Shown here in pieces: positions 1-9,189 of a stretch of 64,000 nucleotides of DNA. This stretch comes from Flavobacterium paronense (lineage in GTDB: Bacteria > Bacteroidota > Bacteroidia > Flavobacteriales > Flavobacteriaceae), in contig NZ_JAUFQN010000019.1 of assembly GCF_030409795.1 (NCBI RefSeq), positions 2,170,001 through 2,234,000 on the forward strand, read 5' to 3'. Positions within the stretch are counted from its first letter, which is position 1, and each line of letters begins with the position of its first letter. Made by a program: the position numbers and the translations under genes. The notes beneath the pieces were generated by a model, which was not told the DNA's origin, did no database searches, and worked only from the letters and a program-made list of their open reading frames with translations.

Positions 1-205
1 TATTTCCCATTGTCTTTTTATTTCTTCCTGAATTGTATAAGCCTAATGAATTTTTATCAACTTTAAGTATTTCCCTGACTTCATCCGGAGATAATTTCTT
101 ATTTTCAGTGTTATAAATTTTACCTCCTGATTTATAAACTAATTGTTGTCCCTTAGCATTAAAAAAAAGTAATGTGAAGAAAAGAAAAAAAATGTATTTA
201 TGCAT
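1..205 (-). CDS. Secreted protein of unknown function, N-terminal part only
   Basis: An open frame runs from an ATG at 205 leftward off the window edge, giving 68 visible residues. It begins MHKYIFFLFFTLLFFNAKGQ, a hydrophobic signal peptide with probable cleavage after the Ala-Lys-Gly-Gln stretch, so the product is exported. The visible mature part is polar and includes the segment LSPDEVREIL. I do not recognise the family. It is divergent from the gene at 344. The C-terminal end lies outside the window. Confidence 0.6.
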   Translation of the reverse strand, partial: MHKYIFFLFFTLLFFNAKGQQLVYKSGGKIYNTENKKLSPDEVREILKVDKNSLGLYNSGRNKKTMGN

Positions 206-343
206 AGAAATAAAATGTTAATCAAAAAGGAAATCTGCATTTCCAATGCTAAAAATAAATTAGCTTTGTATCCAAATTTAATTAAATAAAACATTAGGTT
301 TCACTATTTTTGGAACCGATTTCAACCAAGTTATAAACAATTT

Positions 344-1168
344 ATGTCAATAATCACCTTAACCACCGATTACGGATTAAAAGACCACTTTGTCGGTGCT
401 TTAAAAGGTAAGTTGTTGTCAGAGTTTCGCGAAGCTACAATTATTGATATTTCTCATAATATTGACGCTTTCAATGTTGCTGAAGCTGCTTATATAATAG
501 GTGCAGCTTATAGTAGTTTTCCAAAAGGAACCGTTCATTTAATTGGCGTTGACATCGAATTGAATACTGAAAATCAACATATTGCCATGCAATGGAACGA
601 TCAGTACTTTGTTTGTGCTGACAATGGGATTTTGAGTATACTGATACAAAAGATTGTTCCGCAAAAACTGGTTACCATTAATATACACGATCGTTTGCCG
701 AATGACGCCACCGATTTGGATGTATTCGTAAAAGTAGCGTGTCATTTAGCCAAAGGCGGATTACTTAATGTTATTGGTAAAGAAATTAAAACCATTAAAG
801 AAGTAACCGAATTACAAGCCATTGTTCAGGAAAATCAGATTAAAGGCTACGTTATTTATAACGATCATTTAGGAAATGCCGTGACCAATATTTCAAAAAA
901 AATGTTCTTAGAAATGGGCAAGGCTCGACCTTATGAAATTCAATTTAAGAATAAAACTATTAAAACCATTTTGCCAAAATACTCCGATATAGGGATTTCC
1001 GAAAAATACCCTTTAAAGTATTATGAAGGAGAAAAACTAGCAATTTTTAACGAAGCCGGTTTTTTGGAAATTGCTATTTTTAGAAGTAATCCCGAGACTG
1101 TTGGCTCGGCTTCCAGTTTATTGGGATTGAGTTATCGAGATGTGATAACGATTGAGTTTAAGAATTAA
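344..1168 (+). CDS. S-adenosyl-L-methionine hydroxide adenosyltransferase family protein (DUF62)
   Basis: This 274-residue protein starts with the typical family N-terminus (ITLTTDYG, residues 4-11) and carries the conserved ADNG segment near residue 92. Characterised relatives cleave SAM using water or hydroxide to give adenosine and methionine; related enzymes are halogenases. It is cytoplasmic, with no signal peptide. Length and motif placement match intact family members. A TATTTTTG box at 305-312 could be its -7 element, but I see no good -33 element. The gene at 1190 follows after 21 bp and is probably co-transcribed. Confidence 0.85.
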   Translation: MSIITLTTDYGLKDHFVGALKGKLLSEFREATIIDISHNIDAFNVAEAAYIIGAAYSSFPKGTVHLIGVDIELNTENQHIAMQWNDQYFVCADNGILSILIQKIVPQKLVTINIHDRLPNDATDLDVFVKVACHLAKGGLLNVIGKEIKTIKEVTELQAIVQENQIKGYVIYNDHLGNAVTNISKKMFLEMGKARPYEIQFKNKTIKTILPKYSDIGISEKYPLKYYEGEKLAIFNEAGFLEIAIFRSNPETVGSASSLLGLSYRDVITIEFKN

Positions 1169-1189
1169 GGAATAAGTTAAAAGAAAATT

Positions 1190-1486
1190 ATGTTTATAAG
1201 AATAGTAAAAATGAGTTTTCACGAAGAAAATATTCCAAAGTTTTTGGCGAATTTTGATTTGATGAAAGAAAAAATACGAGGAGCAAAAGGCAATAGCTTT
1301 TTGGAATTGTATCAGGATAAAAATAATCCGTGCATTTTCTTTACTTACAGCTTTTGGGAAACCGAAGATGATTTAGAAAATTACCGTCGTTCTGAATTGT
1401 TTTACGATGTTTGGACATTCACCAAAAAACTATTTAATGAAAAACCGGAAGCTTGGAGTGTGGATAAATTAGTAAGTTTAACTTAA
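1190..1486 (+). CDS. Small ABM-fold (antibiotic biosynthesis monooxygenase-like) protein
   Basis: This 98-residue protein has the spacing of the dimeric alpha/beta-barrel ABM/quinol-monooxygenase family: an N-terminal strand (IRIVKMSF), a central SFLELYQD strand, a FFTYSFWETEDDLENYRRS segment and a helix ending in W. Such proteins are small cytoplasmic oxygenases or catabolic helpers, and the substrate cannot be told from sequence. It lies 21 bp behind the SAM-hydroxide adenosyltransferase gene and is likely in the same transcript. Confidence 0.7.
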   Translation: MFIRIVKMSFHEENIPKFLANFDLMKEKIRGAKGNSFLELYQDKNNPCIFFTYSFWETEDDLENYRRSELFYDVWTFTKKLFNEKPEAWSVDKLVSLT

Positions 1487-1489
1487 AAA

Positions 1490-1547
1490 GTTGTCGGTTT
1501 TCAGTTATCGGTTAAAAACAGAAAACAGAAAACGGATAACAGACAAC
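1490..1547. repeat. Imperfect inverted repeat upstream of gldF
   Basis: GTTGTC at 1490-1495 is mirrored by GACAAC at 1542-1547, with related TTTTC/GAAAA and GTTATC/GATAAC blocks between. The right arm also contains the direct repeat ACAGAAA. It looks like one of the short AT-rich dispersed repeats common between flavobacterial genes. It sits between the ABM gene and gldF and could form a weak hairpin. Confidence 0.45.
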
Positions 1548-1554
1548 AAAAAAT

Positions 1555-2280
1555 ATGAAATCAATAGCGTTACGCGAAATAAAATCTTTCTTTGGTTCCC
1601 CAATTGGTTACCTCGTGATTGGATTATTTCTATTGCTCAACGGATTATTCCTTTGGGTTTTTGATGGCGAATACAATATCTTGCAAAGTGGTTTTGCCGA
1701 TTTAAGTCCTTTTTTTACGTTAGCACCTTGGATTTTCATTTTCCTGATTCCGGCAGTAACGATGCGAAGCTTTTCGGATGAGAAAAAGCAAGGCACAATT
1801 GAATTGTTATTAACCAAACCGTTATCGCTTTGGCAAATTGTAAATGGAAAATTTCTAGGTTCGTTTTTACTGATTGTAATTGCGCTTTTACCAACTTTGG
1901 TATATGTTTATGTTATCAATAGTTTAGGCATGCCCGAAGGCAATATCGATATGGGAAGAACAATGGGTTCTTATTTTGGATTGCTATTTCTGGTTGCTGC
2001 ATATACTTCTATCGGAATTTTTACGTCTACGCTTTCTGAAAATCAGATTGTGGCATTTTTACTTTCGGTATTTTTATGTTTCCTTTTTTATTTTGGATTT
2101 GAAGGCATTTCAACTCACGCTAAAGGTTTTGAAGATGCAGTTTCCCGAATTGGTATGGATTATCATTTTAAAAGTATGTCGCGAGGCGTTTTGGACACTA
2201 GAGATATTCTGTATTTTGTAAGTATATCATTTCTATTTTTATCGTTCACAGTTTTTAAACTTAAATCCTTAAAATCGTAA
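1555..2280 (+). CDS. gldF: Gliding motility ABC transporter permease GldF
   Basis: This 241-residue ABC-2 type permease has six hydrophobic segments and the conserved N-terminal pattern of an ABC-2 permease followed by RSFSDEKKQGTIELLLTKP (about residues 67-85). In Flavobacterium johnsoniae GldF works with GldG and the ATPase GldA, and all are needed for gliding. Its stop codon overlaps the next start by one base (TAATG at 2278-2282), so gldF and gldG are translationally coupled. No gldA is present in this window, consistent with it being encoded elsewhere. Confidence 0.92.
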   Translation: MKSIALREIKSFFGSPIGYLVIGLFLLLNGLFLWVFDGEYNILQSGFADLSPFFTLAPWIFIFLIPAVTMRSFSDEKKQGTIELLLTKPLSLWQIVNGKFLGSFLLIVIALLPTLVYVYVINSLGMPEGNIDMGRTMGSYFGLLFLVAAYTSIGIFTSTLSENQIVAFLLSVFLCFLFYFGFEGISTHAKGFEDAVSRIGMDYHFKSMSRGVLDTRDILYFVSISFLFLSFTVFKLKSLKS

Positions 2281-3965
2281 TGAGCGCTACCAAAAATAAT
2301 TTCAAAAAAATCCTTATTACTATTGGAATTATAGTAATAGTAAATGTAGCTGGGCATTTCGTCTTTAAACGTTTTGACTTAACTGCAGACAAACGCTATA
2401 CACTTTCGCAAACGTCTTTAAACATTGTTGCCGATGTCAAAGAACCTTTATATATTGATGTGTTTCTGGAAGGCAATTTTCCGGGAGAATTCAAAAAATT
2501 ACAAACGGAAACCCAACAATTATTAGAAGAATTTAAATCGAATAATTCTAATATTATCTTCCAATTTGTTAATCCGTTAGAAAAAGAAGAAGAGAAAGAC
2601 AGCATCATGCAATCTTTTATACAACGTGGCTTAACTCCGGTAAATGTTACCGTGAATGACAAAGGACAACAAACTCAGGAAGTAGTTTTTCCATGGGCAA
2701 TAGCTACTTGTGGCAATCGTTCGGTAAAAGTGCCGTTACTTAAAAATATGATGGGTGCCTCAACAGCCGAAAAAGTGGTGAGTTCGGTGCAGCATTTAGA
2801 ATATGCTTTTGCCAATGCTATCAATACTGTTGAAAAAGCCAAGCAAAGGAAAGTAGCCGTCATTCAAGGAAATGGCGAGTTACCGGATGCTTTGATGGCT
2901 GATTTTATAAAATCGGTTAGAGACAATTATTATATTGGACCATTTACTTTAGATTCGGTTGCCAAAAGTCCGGTAGCCAGTTTGAAATATTTAAAGAAAT
3001 ATGATTTAGCTATTATTGCTAAACCCACAGAAGCATTTTCTGACGAAGAAAAACAAGTCTTAGACCAATTTGTCATCAATGGTGGAAAAACGCTTTGGTT
3101 AGTCGATCAGGTCAATATGGAAATGGATAGCCTTTACAATCAATCGGGTTCTAACTTGGCATTCCCGAGTGATTTGAATCTGAATGATATGTTCTTTAAA
3201 TATGGCATCCGAATTCGTCCTGATTTAATTTTTGATTTACAAAATACTCCAATTGCTCTGGCATCGGGCGGACAAGGAAGCGCAACACAGTATACTCAAT
3301 ATCCTTGGTTTTATTCACCGTTGATATATCCAACGTTTAAAAACAACCCTATAGTTAGTAATTTGGATGGAATAAAGTTTCAATTTACGAGTCCGATTGA
3401 ACCGTTGAATAATGCTATTGACAAAACTATTTTATTGCAATCATCACAATATTCGAGACTTGTAGGTACACCTGTTGAAGTGAATTTGAAAATGGCCTCG
3501 GAACGACCAGACCAAAAAGATTTTGTTGGAACTGGGAATTATCCGGTAGCTGTTTTGCTGGAAGGAAAATTTCATTCGGTATACGAAAACAGAGTATTAC
3601 CGTTTAAAGATTCCACATTTAAAACTTCGGGGAAAGAAGGAAAAATGATTGTCATTTCGGATGGCGATGTTATCAGAAATCAATTAGACAAAAATTTCCA
3701 ACCGCTAGAATTGGGTTATGACAAATGGACCAATAATTTGTATGCCAACAAGGAATTTATGATGAATTGCGTCAATTATTTGTTAGATGACAACGGACTT
3801 ATTAACATTAGAAGCAAGGAAGTCAATTTACCAATTTTAGATAAAGAAAAAGTCTATGCTACCTATACGCAATCACAGGTTATAACTGTGGCAGTTCCAT
3901 TAGTTATCTTGTTGTTATTTGGTGTGGCATTTACCTTTCTGCGTAAGCGAAAATATAGCACGTAA
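2280..3965 (+). CDS. gldG: Gliding motility ABC transporter substrate-binding component GldG
   Basis: This 561-residue protein has one N-terminal membrane helix (about residues 10-28), a large GldG/DUF4350-type periplasmic domain containing the RFDLTADKRYTLS segment near residue 31, and a second membrane helix just before the basic C-terminus (RKRK). That topology and length fit GldG. The gene overlaps gldF by one base and is followed by the dnaN promoter. It acts in the cell envelope with GldF and GldA. Confidence 0.92.
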   Translation: MSATKNNFKKILITIGIIVIVNVAGHFVFKRFDLTADKRYTLSQTSLNIVADVKEPLYIDVFLEGNFPGEFKKLQTETQQLLEEFKSNNSNIIFQFVNPLEKEEEKDSIMQSFIQRGLTPVNVTVNDKGQQTQEVVFPWAIATCGNRSVKVPLLKNMMGASTAEKVVSSVQHLEYAFANAINTVEKAKQRKVAVIQGNGELPDALMADFIKSVRDNYYIGPFTLDSVAKSPVASLKYLKKYDLAIIAKPTEAFSDEEKQVLDQFVINGGKTLWLVDQVNMEMDSLYNQSGSNLAFPSDLNLNDMFFKYGIRIRPDLIFDLQNTPIALASGGQGSATQYTQYPWFYSPLIYPTFKNNPIVSNLDGIKFQFTSPIEPLNNAIDKTILLQSSQYSRLVGTPVEVNLKMASERPDQKDFVGTGNYPVAVLLEGKFHSVYENRVLPFKDSTFKTSGKEGKMIVISDGDVIRNQLDKNFQPLELGYDKWTNNLYANKEFMMNCVNYLLDDNGLINIRSKEVNLPILDKEKVYATYTQSQVITVAVPLVILLLFGVAFTFLRKRKYST

Positions 3966-3982
3966 TGTTAATAAAAAACTTT

Positions 3983-4011
3983 TTGAAATCTATTAGTTTA
4001 AGATATATTTG
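3983..4011 (+). promoter_or_regulatory. Sigma-A promoter of dnaN
   Basis: TTG at 3983-3985, an 18-bp spacer and TATATTTG at 4004-4011 match the Bacteroidota housekeeping consensus (TTG, 17-23 bp, TAnnTTTG). The resulting leader of about 95 nt contains two possible hairpins: AATGCC near 4033 with GGCATT near 4073, and GATGG/CCATC around 4067-4081. Confidence 0.65.
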
Positions 4012-4111
4012 TAAAAATTAAATTCAGATGAAATGCCTCGAACGGCGTTTGTGATGAAATGGTATTAGATGGGCATTCCATCTTCCAATAAAAAATAAAT
4101 AAAAAATTCAG

Positions 4112-5230
4112 ATGAAATTTATAGTATCGAGTTCATACTTATTAAAACAATTACAAGTTCTAGGTAGCGTTATCAATAGTAGTAATACTTTGCCTATTTT
4201 AGACAACTTCTTATTTGAGTTAGACCATAAAAACTTAAGTGTTTCAGCTTCCGATTTAGAGACAACTATGTCAGCTACTTTAGAAATTGATTCAACCAGC
4301 AAAGGAAGCGTTGCTGTTCCGGCGAAATTGTTATTAGACATCCTAAAAACATTTCCAGAGCAACCGTTGACTTTCACTGTAGAAGAAAACAGTACAATCG
4401 AAATTAGTTCCAATTCAGGGAAATATGCTATTGCTTATGCACCAGGAGAAGAATTTCCAAAATCGGTAAGTTTAGATAATCCGTCATCAACTGTTGTTCC
4501 TTCAGAGGTTTTGGCAACCGCGATTAGCAAAACTATTTTTGCTGCCGGAAACGATGATTTACGTCCGGTAATGAGCGGTGTGTTTTTCCAATTCTCTCCT
4601 GAAGGTTTGATATTTGTCGCAACTGATGCTCATAAATTAGTGAAATATGCGCGTGCCGATGTGAAAGCTTCGCAGGTTGCCGACTTCATTATGCCAAAGA
4701 AACCTTTGAATATTTTGAAAAGTATTCTTGGAACCTCAGATGCTGATGTGACAATTGAATACAACGATTCGAATGCCACTTTCTCTTTTGAAAGTTATAT
4801 TTTGACTTGTCGTTTGATTGATGGAAAATACCCAAACTATGAAGCGGTAATTCCAAAAGAGAATCCAAATAAATTAATGATTAACCGAATTTTATTATTG
4901 AATTCTGTGCGTCGTGTTGCTATTTTCTCTAACAAAACTACACACCAAATTCGTTTAAAAATTGCTGGTGCCGAATTGAATATTTCTGCTGAAGATATTG
5001 ATTACTCAAACAAAGCTGAAGAAAGATTGACTTGTGATTATCAAGGCGATGATATGCAAATTGGCTTCAACTCAAGATTCTTATCTGAAATGTTGACTAA
5101 TTTAACTTCTGATGAAATTATGTTGGAAATGTCAATGCCAAACCGTGCCGGAATTTTAACGCCAATTGATGGCTTAGATGAAGGCGAAACCGTTACCATG
5201 CTTGTAATGCCGGTAATGTTGAACAACTAA
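4112..5230 (+). CDS. dnaN: DNA polymerase III subunit beta (sliding clamp)
   Basis: At 372 residues this has the normal length for the ring-forming clamp. It contains three repeated domains of about 120 residues each and the conserved motifs FIVSSSYLLKQL at the N-terminus, DLETTM near residue 47, the LRPVMSGV segment in the middle domain and VMPV near the C-terminus. It tethers polymerase III to DNA in the cytoplasm. It has its own promoter at 3983-4011 and a terminator at 5253-5288, so it is transcribed alone. Confidence 0.95.
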   Translation: MKFIVSSSYLLKQLQVLGSVINSSNTLPILDNFLFELDHKNLSVSASDLETTMSATLEIDSTSKGSVAVPAKLLLDILKTFPEQPLTFTVEENSTIEISSNSGKYAIAYAPGEEFPKSVSLDNPSSTVVPSEVLATAISKTIFAAGNDDLRPVMSGVFFQFSPEGLIFVATDAHKLVKYARADVKASQVADFIMPKKPLNILKSILGTSDADVTIEYNDSNATFSFESYILTCRLIDGKYPNYEAVIPKENPNKLMINRILLLNSVRRVAIFSNKTTHQIRLKIAGAELNISAEDIDYSNKAEERLTCDYQGDDMQIGFNSRFLSEMLTNLTSDEIMLEMSMPNRAGILTPIDGLDEGETVTMLVMPVMLNN

Positions 5231-5252
5231 ATATAAACTAACCTTTATACCT

Positions 5253-5288
5253 GAAAACCGTAATTTCGAAAGAGATTGCGGTTTTTTA
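5253..5288 (+). terminator. Rho-independent terminator after dnaN
   Basis: AAAACCGTAAT pairs with ATTGCGGTTTT (one G-T pair) around a short loop, followed by a run of T. Confidence 0.75.
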
Positions 5289-5458
5289 TTGGAGTTTCTT
5301 AACTAATTGAAGTAGACTTTTCATTCAAAAAAAATACGAATTTCAACACCTTTAATACAGTTATCTTTGAAATTTCTGCAGTTATCATTTTTATTTACCT
5401 TTAAAAACTTAAAGTCATAAATTTATGAATTAAATTTTCTGCCAAATTAAATTCACAT

Positions 5459-5782
5459 ATGACAACCAAAAAAATCTTCAATAAATACACGCTTGGTATA
5501 ATGGTTTTTTCTTTAGCCATGTTAATTGTTTTGAGTTGGCTATTTATCACTTCTTTTAATCTAAAAGAATTATCCGGTGTAGGTTTTAAAGCAAAATCAA
5601 ATCAGATACCCTATTTACTTCGTCCGTTATACAAAACGTTTCCTAATATGATTGTTTTACTTTGCTATTTTATGTTTACCTATACGGCATTTGTTTATAT
5701 CAAAGAAAAAAGTATTTTTTATAAAACACTATCGATAATTTCTTTCGTGATGCTATTTTTTATTTTGTATTTACTAACATAA
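5459..5782 (+). CDS. Small integral membrane protein of unknown function
   Basis: The 107 residues contain three clear hydrophobic segments (about residues 11-31, 60-78 and 86-106) separated by short basic loops, so this is an inner membrane protein. I recognise no family. The start is the ATG at 5459. A TATCTTTG at 5362-5369 could be a -7 box, but no TTG lies at the right distance. It stands alone between the dnaN terminator and the LipL32-like gene. Confidence 0.6.
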   Translation: MTTKKIFNKYTLGIMVFSLAMLIVLSWLFITSFNLKELSGVGFKAKSNQIPYLLRPLYKTFPNMIVLLCYFMFTYTAFVYIKEKSIFYKTLSIISFVMLFFILYLLT

Positions 5783-5866
5783 AAATATTATTTTTAACTT
5801 TTAAACAATTTTATGGAGACACCGAAAATCCTTAAGAGTAGGACAATAACCTAAAAACAATTAAAA

Positions 5867-6553
5867 ATGAAGAAAAACGTACTTGCAGGATTATTATGCC
5901 TTGCTGTTGGAATGACTGCCACAGCTCAAAAACTTGATAAGTTTGGAGCAGATTTAGCTAAAAAATCACTTATGGGAAAAGAAATCAGAGTTCCATACAC
6001 TGATTTAACGAGTTACTTTGGATTTATCAAGCCAGGTTCAAAACCTGATGAAGTTAAAGGCGGAAAAAAAATGTATTACATCTATGTTTGGATTCCGGTT
6101 GCCGCTCCTGAAATTGGAATCAGAATGATTTCTCCAGTTCCTGATAGTGTAAAACCGGGTGAGAAAGATTATCAATCTGCTGATTACACGGCTAATGCAG
6201 CAGACACAAAAAATTTCTTTGACACTTGGGTAACATTTGAAAGAGCAGAAGGGATTTTCAAAATTGAAGATGTTGCCGGTAAAGCTAAATCGGCTAGTTG
6301 GACAAAAATTGATAGTAATGATGATTCAGGTGAAATGCCTGCTCAACCGTCGGGAAGTAAATATAACTCTTTGATGAGAATCACAAGCGATACTTCTAAC
6401 CCAATAAAATCTCTTGTAATGGGATTATACCGCATCGGATTTACAACCTACAAAACAGGTGAAGTGCAAGGAAGTTTCTTAGCTCAGCTAGGTGCTCCAA
6501 TTAAACTTCCGGGTGTACAAGTAGCTGTAAACCCAGCAGACATTAAAAAATAA
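5867..6553 (+). CDS. LipL32-family exported protein
   Basis: This 228-residue protein begins with a signal peptide (MKKNVLAGLLCLAVGMTATAQ), probably cleaved after AQ. From memory of Leptospira LipL32, the match runs through most of the length: FGFIKPGSKPD (LipL32 YGYVKPGQAPD), YYIYVWIP then GIRMISP, FFDTWVTFERAEGI, KYNSLMRI, and MGLYRIGFTTYKTGEVQGSF near the end. LipL32 is the major surface lipoprotein of pathogenic Leptospira, a jelly-roll-like calcium- and matrix-binding protein. Unlike LipL32, there is no lipobox cysteine, and the polyaspartate loop is reduced to NDD. The gene is monocistronic with a strong terminator at 6572-6606. The family call is secure by motif; the function is unknown here. 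Confidence 0.8.
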   Translation: MKKNVLAGLLCLAVGMTATAQKLDKFGADLAKKSLMGKEIRVPYTDLTSYFGFIKPGSKPDEVKGGKKMYYIYVWIPVAAPEIGIRMISPVPDSVKPGEKDYQSADYTANAADTKNFFDTWVTFERAEGIFKIEDVAGKAKSASWTKIDSNDDSGEMPAQPSGSKYNSLMRITSDTSNPIKSLVMGLYRIGFTTYKTGEVQGSFLAQLGAPIKLPGVQVAVNPADIKK

Positions 6554-6571
6554 TAATAGTACATAAAAACT

Positions 6572-6606
6572 AAAAAGTCCCTCTTTTTGAAAGAGGGACT
6601 TTTTTT
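6572..6606. terminator. Bidirectional terminator between LipL32-like gene and uspA
   Basis: AAGTCCCTCTTT pairs perfectly with AAAGAGGGACTT, with A- and T-runs on both flanks, so it can end transcripts from both converging genes. Confidence 0.85.
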
Positions 6607-7438
6607 ATTCGTGAAATGCTAATATTGGTGTTTTCAAATGATACGATAGTTTTTGTGTGGTAGTGTTTGTGAAAAGTTCCACAAAAAAATTCCGTTTATA
6701 CGTTAGCATAGCCAACAAATCTATGTCCTGACCAGTTAGAAAATCTTCTATAGTCTCTTTTACATTTTCATTAGGAATTATAAAAAACTTTAGATTTTCT
6801 TCTGTATTAAAAATAGACTCCCATCTTTTAATATCATCATTAGTAACATCAGAATTTGAGGTTTTTACATAGAGACATTTAACTTTAGCATTTACTTTTT
6901 TGGCAAACAACAATACTTTGACTAAAGCTTCTATATCTTTTTTTCTGAATCGAGTGGTGAAGGCAATAGTCTCAATTTTACTATACTTTGCTTCAATTGG
7001 CACGCTTAAAACCGGAACTGATATATCGGATATTACACTTCCCGTATTGGTTCCAATAAAAGAATCAATCCAACCCGTTGCTCCTTTGGTTCCCATAACA
7101 ACAAAATCGATATGCTCTTGATTGATTACTTTTTTTATGTTGTAAATCAAATCACCATCCATAAGAATGTGATTCATAGCAATATGCTCTATATTTCTTT
7201 CTTCCATGATTGCTCTAAGTTTTGGCAATTCTTTTTTAAAATGCTCAAAATTGGCTAACTCAATAGTTTCATAAATAGTTCCGTAATTAATTGGCATCGC
7301 TTGACTGTCAATGATTGGCAAATCAAAAGTATGTAGTAAAATTAATTCGGCATTAAATATTTTGGCCAATTCAATTGCATACACAAACGCATTTTCTGAG
7401 GTTTCAGAAAAGTCTGTTGGGAAAAGTATTTTTTTCAT
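6605..7438 (-). CDS. Tandem universal stress protein (UspA family)
   Basis: This 277-residue cytoplasmic protein has two UspA domains (about 1-150 and 155-277). The first opens with KKILFPTDFSETSENAF and carries the ATP-binding pattern G-x2-G-x9-GS (GTKGATGWIDSFIGTNTGS); the second lacks a clear nucleotide loop. It is a stress-survival protein by family. Its promoter at 7463-7505 has the FNR-type operator/-7 geometry shared across this region, so it probably belongs to the regulon described in the findings. A second USP is encoded at 18653. Confidence 0.88.
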   Translation of the reverse strand: MKKILFPTDFSETSENAFVYAIELAKIFNAELILLHTFDLPIIDSQAMPINYGTIYETIELANFEHFKKELPKLRAIMEERNIEHIAMNHILMDGDLIYNIKKVINQEHIDFVVMGTKGATGWIDSFIGTNTGSVISDISVPVLSVPIEAKYSKIETIAFTTRFRKKDIEALVKVLLFAKKVNAKVKCLYVKTSNSDVTNDDIKRWESIFNTEENLKFFIIPNENVKETIEDFLTGQDIDLLAMLTYKRNFFVELFTNTTTQKLSYHLKTPILAFHE

Positions 7439-7462
7439 GATTACACGTCTTTAATAATATAC

Positions 7463-7505
7463 CAAATTTAAGACTATAGTATCCAAATAATAATGATAAT
7501 TGTCA
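7463..7505 (-). promoter_or_regulatory. FNR-type class II promoter of uspA
   Basis: On the minus strand the -7 box TAAATTTG occupies 7470-7463. The palindrome TGATAATTGTCA lies at 7494-7505, centred at 7499.5, exactly 36.5 bp upstream of the last base of the box. No TTG -33 element is present at the usual spacing, as expected for an activator-dependent promoter. The uspA start is 25 bp downstream of the box. Confidence 0.75.
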
Positions 7506-7629
7506 GCATAGTAAAGATTTAACTTTCATTTTAAATTGCACTAAATTTTAAAATTTTTACTTAATCCGTTTTCTTAACTTTGTCACCCAAGACCTTTAGG
7601 TTGAATTGAACGAAGTTAAAATTTTAGAA

Positions 7630-9027
7630 ATGATTTCACAGGAAACTATTGTTGCTTTAGCATCGCCTTCGGGTGCCGGCGCGATTGCTGTTATCCGCCT
7701 TTCGGGTAAGGAAGCTCTGACCATTGCAGCGAAAGTATTTCAATCCGTTTCCGGAAAATTGATTTCAAATCAAAAAACACATACTATTCATCTTGGGCAT
7801 ATCATGGATGAAGGAAAAGTATATGACCAGGTTTTGCTTTCCCTATTCAAAAATCCACATTCGTATACGGGAGAAGATGTAGTTGAGATTTCGTGTCACG
7901 GCTCTACTTATATTCAGCAACAAATTATTCAATTGCTATTGCGAAAAGGCTGCCGTATGGCTCAAGCTGGTGAGTTTACATTGAGAGCCTTTTTAAATGG
8001 GAAATTAGATTTATCACAAGCTGAAGCTGTTGCCGATTTGATTTCTTCGGATAATGAAGCGAGTCATCAGATTGCAATGCAGCAAATGCGTGGCGGTTTT
8101 TCGAATGAAATAGCCAAACTAAGAGAAGAACTGTTGAATTTTGCTTCACTTATCGAACTCGAGTTAGACTTTGCAGAAGAAGATGTCGAGTTTGCTGATA
8201 GAACTCAGTTTAGTGAATTATTAACCCGAATTGAGTTTGTCTTAAAACGTTTAATAGATTCCTTTGCAGTTGGTAACGTAATTAAAAACGGTATTCCAGT
8301 AGCAATTGTCGGAGAACCAAACGTAGGGAAATCAACACTTCTGAATGCATTATTAAATGAAGAAAGAGCCATAGTTTCTGAAATTGCCGGAACAACACGC
8401 GATACAATTGAAGACGAATTGGTGATTGGTGGAATCGGTTTTCGATTTATTGACACCGCTGGAATTAGAGAAACAAAAGATGTTGTTGAAAGCATTGGCA
8501 TCAAAAAAACATTTGAAAAAATTGAGCAGGCACAAGTGGTTATTTATTTGATAGATAGTTCTCAATTGAGTTTAGATAACGATAATTTAAAAGAAGTTCA
8601 GATTGAATTGGAAAAAATAAAAAATCAATTTCCAATGAAAGCTTTAGTGGTTATTGGCAATAAAGCCGATAAATTATCAGAAGCTCAGGTCTCCAATCTC
8701 AAAACTAATATTCCGAATATCTTATTGCTTTCTGCCAAAGAAAAATCGGGCATCGAGCAACTAAAAAACCAACTCCTTTCGTTTGTTAATACTGGTGCTT
8801 TGCGCAATAATGAAACTATAGTAACCAACACGCGACATTATGATTCGCTTTTAAAAGCTTTGGAAGAAATTCAAAAAGTAAAATTTGGAATGCAAACAAA
8901 TTTACCTTCTGATTTAATGGCAATTGACATCAAACAAGCTTTATATTACTTTGGCGAAATTACAGGTGAAGTAACGAATGATGAGCTTTTGGGAAATATC
9001 TTTGCGAATTTCTGTATCGGGAAATAG
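7630..9027 (+). CDS. mnmE: tRNA uridine-5-carboxymethylaminomethyl modification GTPase MnmE (TrmE)
   Basis: MnmE, with MnmG, modifies wobble uridine 34 of several tRNAs. I chose the ATG at 7630 because ISQETIVALASPSGAGAIAVIRLSG is the normal MnmE N-terminus; a TTG at 7606 in frame would add eight residues. The G domain shows P-loop GEPNVGKST, the TTRDT switch and DTAG. The C-terminal CIGK motif is intact. Length (465 aa) is normal. A TAACTTTG at 7575-7582 is a plausible -7 box without a clear -33. It has no evident link to the stress regulon around it. Confidence 0.95.
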   Translation: MISQETIVALASPSGAGAIAVIRLSGKEALTIAAKVFQSVSGKLISNQKTHTIHLGHIMDEGKVYDQVLLSLFKNPHSYTGEDVVEISCHGSTYIQQQIIQLLLRKGCRMAQAGEFTLRAFLNGKLDLSQAEAVADLISSDNEASHQIAMQQMRGGFSNEIAKLREELLNFASLIELELDFAEEDVEFADRTQFSELLTRIEFVLKRLIDSFAVGNVIKNGIPVAIVGEPNVGKSTLLNALLNEERAIVSEIAGTTRDTIEDELVIGGIGFRFIDTAGIRETKDVVESIGIKKTFEKIEQAQVVIYLIDSSQLSLDNDNLKEVQIELEKIKNQFPMKALVVIGNKADKLSEAQVSNLKTNIPNILLLSAKEKSGIEQLKNQLLSFVNTGALRNNETIVTNTRHYDSLLKALEEIQKVKFGMQTNLPSDLMAIDIKQALYYFGEITGEVTNDELLGNIFANFCIGK

Positions 9028-9189
9028 CAACTAAAAAATACTTTAATCGTTTCGAATAAAAACAACATTCTTTTTGCTTGAGGTTGTACTTAAAATCGTC
9101 TGTAATAAAACTTTGAAAGACGAAAATATTATATTTAATAAGCAAGACATGAACTAAATTCCAACCATTTTTTTAGCAGCTAACATTTA

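Noticed and set aside
1490..1547. Inverted repeat before gldF as a mobile element end
   Set aside because: Short, imperfect and without target duplication or transposase; more likely a dispersed intergenic repeat.
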